From the NCBI RefSeq assembly GCF_018397995.1, contig NZ_BBQH01000078.1, positions 62,001-126,000 on the forward strand: 64,000 nt of DNA, read 5' to 3'. The position numbers and the translations under genes were made by a program. Within the stretch, counting starts at the first letter, position 1; each line of letters starts with the position of its first letter. Origin of the DNA: Rhizomonospora bruguierae. Lineage in GTDB: Bacteria; Actinomycetota; Actinomycetes; Mycobacteriales; Micromonosporaceae. Positions 58,801-64,000 of this stretch are shown piece after piece. The notes beneath the pieces were generated by a model, which was not told the origin of the DNA, ran no database searches, and worked only from the letters and a program-made list of their open reading frames with translations.

Positions 58801-59584
58801 GGGACGGCGCGTGATGGGCCCCGGCCTGCTGCACCACCCGCGGGCCATCGGCGGGCGGTGTGCCGGGCGGCGTGCCTCGTGACGGGGCCGCGTTCGGGGG
58901 CTCGACCTCCCGCATCAGCCAGTCTTCGAGATTGAGGATGTGCACGGCGGCCCGGAGCCGGGCCCGCTCGGCGTTGCCCGCGGCCAGCGCGTCGATGATG
59001 TCGTCGTGCTCGGCGACGGCCGAGGCCGCCGTGCTGGCGTGCGCCACGAGGCGGAGGCTGCGGGCCGGCGCGGTCTGCCCGCCGAGCATGTCGGTGAGCG
59101 CGGCGAGCGCCAGGTTGCCGCAGGCGGCGGCGACCCGGGCGTGGAACTGCCGATCCACTTTGATCAGTCGCTCCGGGTCGCCGGCGCCGTTCGCGATCGC
59201 CCGGATCCGCCCGTTGAGTTCGCGCAGCTCCTCGATCTCGGCCGGGCCGATCCGGGTGGCGGCCCGCGCGGCCGCCTCGGCCTCCAGGACGCGCCGCACC
59301 TCCAGGAAGTCGATCGCGGTGTGCGGATCGTGGAAGTTGACGATGAAGCTGACCGCCTCCAGCACCAGGCCGGGCGCGAGGCTGGTCACGAAGGTGCCGG
59401 CACCCTGCCGGGTCTCCAGCACGCGTAGCACGCTGAGCGCGCGGATCGCCTCGCGCAGCGAGTTGCGGGACAGGCCGAGCCGCTGCGCCAGCGTCTTCTC
59501 CACGGGCAGCCGGTCGCCCGGCTTGAGCTCGCCGGAGAGAATCATCGCCTTGATCTTCTCGATCGCCTCGTCGGTGACCGCCAT
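58781..59584 (-). CDS. GntR/FCD (FadR-subfamily) transcriptional repressor
   Basis: 267 residues from ATG 59584 with GGAGG upstream; an open frame extends 38 codons further without support. The winged helix (about 5-72) has KPGDRLPVEKTLAQRLGLSRNSLREAIRAL. The FCD helical domain (about 90-235) keeps metal/ligand positions such as DRQFHARVAAACGN and AEHDDIIDALAAG. Members sense sugar acids or other carboxylates. Its own promoter region carries an imperfect 14-base inverted repeat, and a related repeat lies after the next gene's promoter, so it probably controls both. Confidence 0.9.
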   Translation of the reverse strand: MAVTDEAIEKIKAMILSGELKPGDRLPVEKTLAQRLGLSRNSLREAIRALSVLRVLETRQGAGTFVTSLAPGLVLEAVSFIVNFHDPHTAIDFLEVRRVLEAEAAARAATRIGPAEIEELRELNGRIRAIANGAGDPERLIKVDRQFHARVAAACGNLALAALTDMLGGQTAPARSLRLVAHASTAASAVAEHDDIIDALAAGNAERARLRAAVHILNLEDWLMREVEPPNAAPSRGTPPGTPPADGPRVVQQAGAHHAPSPRDPVP

Positions 59585-59641
59585 GCTGTGGACCTCCGCT
59601 TCCCGCGCGGACCGGGGGACGTGACGACATCGTAGGGGGTT

Positions 59642-59687
59642 GTCCGATGAATCGGTGCCGGGGGCTGTTGTTTCCGAATCATCGGAC
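59642..59687 (-). promoter_or_regulatory. GntR operator pair upstream of the GntR gene
   Basis: GTCCGATGAATCGG (59642-59655) and CCGAATCATCGGAC (59674-59687) are inverted copies, 13 of 14 bases matching, 18 bases apart. Each also has internal symmetry (CCGAT-GA-ATCGG). The placement fits autoregulation by the GntR/FCD protein. Confidence 0.6.
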
Positions 59688-59866
59688 GTGCAATACACGC
59701 GAGCGTTGGCGGCGCCCAGGGCCGCGGTGGTCGAGAGTGTAGCTCGCGGATTCGGCTGATCGCTGAACTCTTAGCAGGTCAGGGCGGTGGAGCGGGACAC
59801 CGGGGCCAACCGGGACGGGACCGGACACGGGTCGAGCGGGGCCCGTTAACAAGTAAGAAAAGATCC

Positions 59867-59895
59867 TTGACGCTCCCTAAACGCCGGCCTAGCAT
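59867..59895 (+). promoter_or_regulatory. Consensus promoter of the glycosidase operon
   Basis: TTGACG (59867-59872), a 17-base spacer, and TAGCAT (59890-59895) make a clear housekeeping-type promoter, with transcription predicted near 59902. A possible repressor site follows at 59914. Confidence 0.75.
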
Positions 59896-59913
59896 CCGAG
59901 ACCAGGCCAAGGT

Positions 59914-59934
59914 CATCGGGTCAATTGACCGATG
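59914..59934 (+). promoter_or_regulatory. Putative repressor operator after the glycosidase promoter
   Basis: CATCGG and CCGATG arms surround a TCAATTGA core (one extra base on the left). The CATCGG/CCGATG half-sites match those in the GntR operators at 59642-59687. It lies about +12 to +33 from the predicted start site, a position where a repressor blocks elongation. Confidence 0.55.
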
Positions 59935-59981
59935 GCCGGCAGGAACCCGGTCCATCCAACTCAGGCGCAGGGGAGTCATCG

Positions 59982-62117
59982 GTGGCCCTTGAACGGCACA
60001 TCTTCCAGCGGAACACCCATCGGCTGCTGCGCGACATGCACATCCCCGACTGGGACCCGGGGTTCCTGGCCGACTACGACCCGCAGCGGCTCGCCGCCCG
60101 CTGCGAGGACGCCGGCCTCAACGCGGTGATGATCTACGCCAAGTCGCACGTCGGCCTGTGCACCTACCCGACCAGGGTGGGCCGGATGCACGGCAACCTC
60201 GGCGGGCGCGACCTGCTGCGCGAACTCAACGACGCGCTGCGCTCCCGGGGCATCTCGACCGCCGCGTACCAGAGCATCACCTTCGACAACTGGGCCGCCG
60301 AGACCCACCCCGAGTGGGCGCAGGTCGACCGGCAGTCGGGCCGGCCCATGCACGACCACACCCGGTACGGCGTCTGCTGCCCGAACAACCCGGACTACCG
60401 GGCGTACGAGCTGGCGATCATGGAGGAGATCCTCACCGGGTACGAGTTCGACGGCATCTGGCTGGACATGATCTTCTTCCTGGCCATCTGTGCCTGCCCG
60501 GCGTGCCGGGAGCGGCTGCGGGCCGAGGAAGGTATCGAGGTCCCGGGCGTGGTCGACTGGACGGACCCGGCCTGGGCGACCTTCCAGGAGGCGCGTCGCC
60601 GGTGGATCGGTGAGTGGACCAAGGTGCTCATCGATCGGGCGCACGAGCTGCGACCGGAGATCGTGGTCACCCACAACCTCGCCAACGCGCTGTCCGGCTG
60701 GCGGTGCGCGCAGCCGCTGGCCGCCGGCCGCCTGGACACCTACACCTCGGCGGACCTGTACGGCGACCGGTTCGAGCACCTGGTCGTGACGAAGATGGCC
60801 CAGCACCTGAGCGCGAGCCAGCCGGGCGAGCTGATGGTCAGCGTCGGCGTGGACCTGATCGACCACGTCACGCTCAAGACGGCCGAACAGCTCAGCACGG
60901 AGGCGCTGGCGGCCACGGCCGCCGGCTCGGCGTTCATCGTCATCGACGGCATCGATCCGGCCGGCACGGAACTGCCCGGCAACTTCGCCACCATCCGGGA
61001 GGCGTTCACCGCCATCCAGCCGTACGAGCCCTACATGGGCGGCCGGCCGGTGGAGGACGTCGCCATCTACTTCTCCGACAACTCGTTTGTGGACTTCGCC
61101 GACAACGGCATCCCGGCCGGCCCGCCGTCGCGGCTCGGCGGCACCCCGTTCCCGCACGTGACGGCCGCCCGCGGCGCCGCGCAGGCGCTGACCGAGGCGC
61201 ACATCGCGTTCGGCGTCATCACCGAGCAGGACCTCGACCGGCTGGCCGACTACCGCGTGGTGATCCTGCCGGACGTGTCCCGGATGACCCGGCGCGAGGT
61301 CGACGCGTTCCGCGACTACGTCACCGCCGGTGGGCGGCTGTACGCCAGCGGCTACACGTCCGTGGTCGGCGTCGACGGGGTCCGCCACGACGACTTCCTG
61401 CTCGCCGACGTGTTCGGGGCGTCCCTGGCCGGCGAGGAGGACGGCCGGGTCGCGTTCCTGACGCCGGACGACGACGAGATCCGCCGGGCGGTCGCGCCGC
61501 AGACTGTCGTCAGTCAGCCGTTCAACGACCAGTGGAGCGCGCGGTACGAGCCGAAGCCCCTCTGCACGGCGCCGCGGGTGACCGCCACCTCCGGCACCCG
61601 GCTCGCCCACCTGACCCTGCCGTACGGCAACCCGCGCTGGGGCAGCGTCAACGACAAGTCCTGGTCGGCCATCCACTCGGCGCCACCGTGGACCGAGACC
61701 GAGCACGCGGTGCTCACCCGCAACGACCTCGGCCAGGGCAGCGCCGTCTACAGCGCCTTCGTGCTCGAACGCGCCGGTGCGGCGGCCAACCGCGCGCTGT
61801 TCACCAGCCTCGTCCGCGGGCTGCTGGGCGACCGGCAGTCGCTGTCCGCCACCGCCCGCACCAACGTCTGGCTCAGCGCGTACGACCAGAGCGACAGCTC
61901 GCGCGTCCTGGTCGCGTTGCACAACTACGGCGTCGAGCAGCCAGCTCCGGCGGAGCGGGCGACGGTCACCGTCCGGCCGCCGGCCGGGCGCAGGTTCGTC
62001 CGCGCCACGGACGGACCGGGTGCCCGGGTGGTCGAGGCGAGCTTCGGCGACGACGGCGCGGTGCTGGAGATCGAGCTTTCGGCCGAACTCGGGTTCGTCC
62101 CCGTCGAGTACGCCTGA
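59982..62117 (+). CDS. GHL6-like glycosyl hydrolase with beta-galactosidase trimerisation-type domain
   Basis: 711 residues from GTG 59982 (GGGGAG six bases upstream; no signal peptide). The N-terminal TIM barrel (about 1-340) shows YAKSHVGLCTYPT, VDRQSGRPMHDH, GVCCPNNPDYRAYE, FDGIWLDMIFF and ICACPACRERL, the pattern of the hypothetical glycosyl hydrolase 6 family. Residues about 380-530 look like the glutamine-amidotransferase-like domain of GH42-type enzymes (VVILPDVSRMTRREVDAF, YASGY), and a beta-sandwich end follows. It is probably cytoplasmic and acts on small glycosides; substrate unknown. Confidence 0.8.
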   Translation: MALERHIFQRNTHRLLRDMHIPDWDPGFLADYDPQRLAARCEDAGLNAVMIYAKSHVGLCTYPTRVGRMHGNLGGRDLLRELNDALRSRGISTAAYQSITFDNWAAETHPEWAQVDRQSGRPMHDHTRYGVCCPNNPDYRAYELAIMEEILTGYEFDGIWLDMIFFLAICACPACRERLRAEEGIEVPGVVDWTDPAWATFQEARRRWIGEWTKVLIDRAHELRPEIVVTHNLANALSGWRCAQPLAAGRLDTYTSADLYGDRFEHLVVTKMAQHLSASQPGELMVSVGVDLIDHVTLKTAEQLSTEALAATAAGSAFIVIDGIDPAGTELPGNFATIREAFTAIQPYEPYMGGRPVEDVAIYFSDNSFVDFADNGIPAGPPSRLGGTPFPHVTAARGAAQALTEAHIAFGVITEQDLDRLADYRVVILPDVSRMTRREVDAFRDYVTAGGRLYASGYTSVVGVDGVRHDDFLLADVFGASLAGEEDGRVAFLTPDDDEIRRAVAPQTVVSQPFNDQWSARYEPKPLCTAPRVTATSGTRLAHLTLPYGNPRWGSVNDKSWSAIHSAPPWTETEHAVLTRNDLGQGSAVYSAFVLERAGAAANRALFTSLVRGLLGDRQSLSATARTNVWLSAYDQSDSSRVLVALHNYGVEQPAPAERATVTVRPPAGRRFVRATDGPGARVVEASFGDDGAVLEIELSAELGFVPVEYA

Positions 62118-62147
62118 CCAGCCGGATCGGTAACGGGAGGAGGAGCG

Positions 62148-63224
62148 ATGCGCGGAGCCGTCTTCGTGGGTGTGGACCGTGACCTGGAGCTGACCGACGT
62201 CGAGCCGGTCGGGCCGGGACCGTCTGATGTGGTCGTTGCGATTGGCGCGAGCGGGGTGTGCCACAGCGACCTGTCGGTGGTGACCGGGGCCCGCCCGTTC
62301 CCGGCGCCCGCGCTGCTCGGGCACGAGGCGGCCGGGACGGTGGTGGAGGTGGGCGCCGACGTGCGGCTGGTCCGGGTCGGCGACCGGGTCGTCACCGGCT
62401 TCATCCCGTCCTGCGGGCGGTGTTTCTGGTGCCTGCGCGGCGAGTCGAACCTGTGCCAGCTCGCGGCCGACGTGGCCACCGTGCCCCGGGCGACCCTGCC
62501 CGACGGCCGCACCGCCACCGCCTTCCTCGGGCTCGGCACCTTCGCCGAACGGATCACCGTCCACGAGGCGTCGCTGGTGCCGGTGCGGTCCGACCTGCCC
62601 GATGACCAGCTCGCCCTGCTCGGCTGCGGCGTCACCACCGGGATCTGCGCGGTCCTGCGCACCGCCCGCGTCGAGCCGGGGGACACGGTCGCGGTGCTGG
62701 GGTGCGGTGGCGTCGGGCAGGCCGTCGTGCAGGGCGCCAAGCTGGCCGGGGCCGCGCGCATCGTGGCCGTCGACCCGGTCGGCTGGAAGCGGGACATCGC
62801 GCTCTCGCTCGGCGCCACCGACGCGGTGGATCCGACCACGACGGACGTCCGCGAGGCGGTGCTCGCCGGCACCGGCGGACGCGGCGTGGACCACGCGTTC
62901 GAGGCGACCGGCCTGCCCGCTGTCACGCGGCAGGCGCTGACCGTCGCCCGCCGCGGCGGCGCGGTGATCATGCTCGGCATGCCCGCCTTCGACGCGGTGC
63001 TGGAGATCCCGGCGCTGCCCCTGTTCGCCGAGGGCAAGCGCGTCGTCGCCGGCAAGTACGGGGACGCGCAGGTGCGCCGCGACGTGCAGCGGCTGATCGA
63101 GCTGGCCGAGGCCGGCCGGATCGACCTCGCCTCGATGGTCACCCGGCGGGTCGGGCTGGCCGACGTCAACGAGGCCCTGCGGGCCATGACCGGGGGCGAG
63201 GTGATCCGCAGTGTCATCGTCTGA
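62148..63224 (+). CDS. Zinc-dependent alcohol dehydrogenase
   Basis: 358 residues with GGGAGGAG before ATG 62148. The catalytic zinc site uses Cys in GVCHSDLS (about 38) and GHEAAG; structural zinc cysteines lie in CGRCFWC plus NLC (about 88-103). The Rossmann motif is GCGGVGQAV (about 185). This is the class III/mycothiol- or NAD-type MDR group and oxidises an alcohol or hydroxyl of a sugar. It is 30 bases after the glycosidase and overlaps the next gene, so all three form one operon. Confidence 0.9.
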   Translation: MRGAVFVGVDRDLELTDVEPVGPGPSDVVVAIGASGVCHSDLSVVTGARPFPAPALLGHEAAGTVVEVGADVRLVRVGDRVVTGFIPSCGRCFWCLRGESNLCQLAADVATVPRATLPDGRTATAFLGLGTFAERITVHEASLVPVRSDLPDDQLALLGCGVTTGICAVLRTARVEPGDTVAVLGCGGVGQAVVQGAKLAGAARIVAVDPVGWKRDIALSLGATDAVDPTTTDVREAVLAGTGGRGVDHAFEATGLPAVTRQALTVARRGGAVIMLGMPAFDAVLEIPALPLFAEGKRVVAGKYGDAQVRRDVQRLIELAEAGRIDLASMVTRRVGLADVNEALRAMTGGEVIRSVIV

Positions 63225-64000
63225 GTCGACCGCCGGGCGGCTGGCGCTCCCGCCGTTCGGGCTCGGCACCGCCTCCCTGGGCGGCATGTTCGACCCGGTC
63301 TCCGCGGAGCAGGCGCAGGCCGTGCTGCGGGGCGCGTTGGAGCGGGGCATCCGCTACTTCGACACCGCGCCGATGTACGGGCTCTCGACCGCCGAGCGGC
63401 GGCTGGGCGCCTTCCTCGACCACGCCCGCGGCACCGACGGGCTGCTGGTCAGCACCAAGGCCGGCCGGCTGATGCGGCCGCGCCGCTGGCCGGGCACGCC
63501 CGAGGTGCCCGACGGCTTCGGCTGGCGCAACGCCGGCGAGTTCGTCCAGGTCTACGACTACAGCTACGAGGGCATCCTGCGATCGGTGGAGGACAGCCTG
63601 CACCGCCTCGGGGCGGCCACCGTCGACGCGGTCTTCGTGCACGACATCGGCCGGGACACGCACGGCGACCGCAATGACGGGTACCTGGCGCAGCTGCGGT
63701 CCGGCGGGTACCGGGCGCTCGCCGAACTCAAGCGGGCCGGCGTGGTCCGCGCGGTCGGCGTGGGCGTCAACGAGATCGCGGCGCTGGCCGACTGCCTGGC
63801 CGACACCGACCTGGACTGCTGCCTGCTCGCGAACCGGTTCACGCTGCTGAGCCAGCCCGCGTCCGCGGAGGTGTTCGCCGAGTGCGCCCGCCGTGGCGTC
63901 CAGCTCATCGCCGGCGGCGTCTACAACTCCGGCGTGCTGGCCGGCGGCGACCACTACCTCTATGGGCGGGTGCCGGCGGACGTGCGGGACCGGGTCGGGC
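63211..64000 (+). CDS. Aldo/keto reductase, partial at window edge
   Basis: 263 codons seen, cut by the right edge; start GTG 63211 inside the end of the dehydrogenase gene. AKR tetrad residues are visible: Asp and Tyr in YFDTAPMYG, Lys in VSTKAGRL and His in VFVHDIGRD. The sequence FGWRNAGEFVQVYDYSYEGILRSVEDSLHRLG is shared with the L-fucose / D-threo-aldose 1-dehydrogenase and pyridoxal dehydrogenase branch. It probably oxidises a sugar released by the upstream glycosidase. Confidence 0.88.
   Translation, partial: MSSSESTAGRLALPPFGLGTASLGGMFDPVSAEQAQAVLRGALERGIRYFDTAPMYGLSTAERRLGAFLDHARGTDGLLVSTKAGRLMRPRRWPGTPEVPDGFGWRNAGEFVQVYDYSYEGILRSVEDSLHRLGAATVDAVFVHDIGRDTHGDRNDGYLAQLRSGGYRALAELKRAGVVRAVGVGVNEIAALADCLADTDLDCCLLANRFTLLSQPASAEVFAECARRGVQLIAGGVYNSGVLAGGDHYLYGRVPADVRDRVG

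Noticed and set aside
59976-63350. A minus-strand open frame of more than 1100 codons opposite the glycosidase and dehydrogenase
   Set aside because: Same antisense artefact; the plus strand has intact motifs and ribosome sites.

Overview
The window is high-GC DNA with dense, often overlapping genes, frequent GTG starts, short AGGAG-type ribosome sites and several likely leaderless mRNAs. Together with a CsoR copper sensor, WXG100 proteins and an SCO2322-type B12 uptake locus, this points to a filamentous actinomycete. A Micromonosporaceae-like host is my inference, not proven here. No rRNA, tRNA, insertion sequence or CRISPR array was seen.

Layout. 0.2-8.5 kb holds secreted and carbohydrate-active functions: a small exported protein, a secreted phospholipase D-like protein, a Pro-rich membrane protein, a multimodular GH10 xylanase and an exported glycerophosphodiester phosphodiesterase. 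8.8-20.6 kb is a type VII secretion-like locus. It contains a DUF2207-type membrane protein, an EspG-like protein, two WXG100-type proteins, an Ala/Gly-rich large protein, an FHA-FtsK/SpoIIIE ATPase and a Ser/Thr kinase that can be paired functionally with the FHA domain. 20.8-23.7 kb is a copper module (CopZ, CopA, CsoR) with two CsoR-type operators. An NlpC/P60 hydrolase follows.

25.1-33.1 kb is a cobalamin-riboswitch-controlled uptake operon. Two kinds of cell-surface protein (an alpha/alpha-toroid protein and two SCO2322-like proteins) are cotranscribed with an ECF transporter (T, fused A-A, S), with stop/start overlaps at every junction. A hairpin covers the first ribosome site and looks like the riboswitch output. 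33.3-39.1 kb carries a binding-protein-less ABC importer and an ArsR repressor, with a matching inverted repeat at each promoter, plus CorA and MgtC family proteins.

39.4-58.8 kb is the most unusual part. A one-protein regulator (GAF, HATPase, degenerate receiver, LuxR HTH) is followed by three operons. They encode aldolase, DhaL/DhaK kinase and a transaldolase-like protein; aldehyde dehydrogenase, a ThDP enzyme, a Lys-less DHDPS-fold protein, an AA_synth protein and an enamidase-like amidohydrolase; and a HAD phosphatase, a NitT/TauT-type importer, an FAD monooxygenase and a second aldehyde dehydrogenase. All three operon promoters carry the same two-part element (a TAGGG...CCCC box and an invariant GTTTTCCCGAT) at nearly fixed distance from a TAG-type -10. 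I read this as one regulon for catabolism of an imported, still unknown compound.

58.8-64 kb has a GntR/FCD repressor with clear inverted-repeat operators, a consensus promoter with a similar operator ahead of a GHL6-like glycosidase, then a zinc alcohol dehydrogenase and an aldo/keto reductase cut by the window edge.
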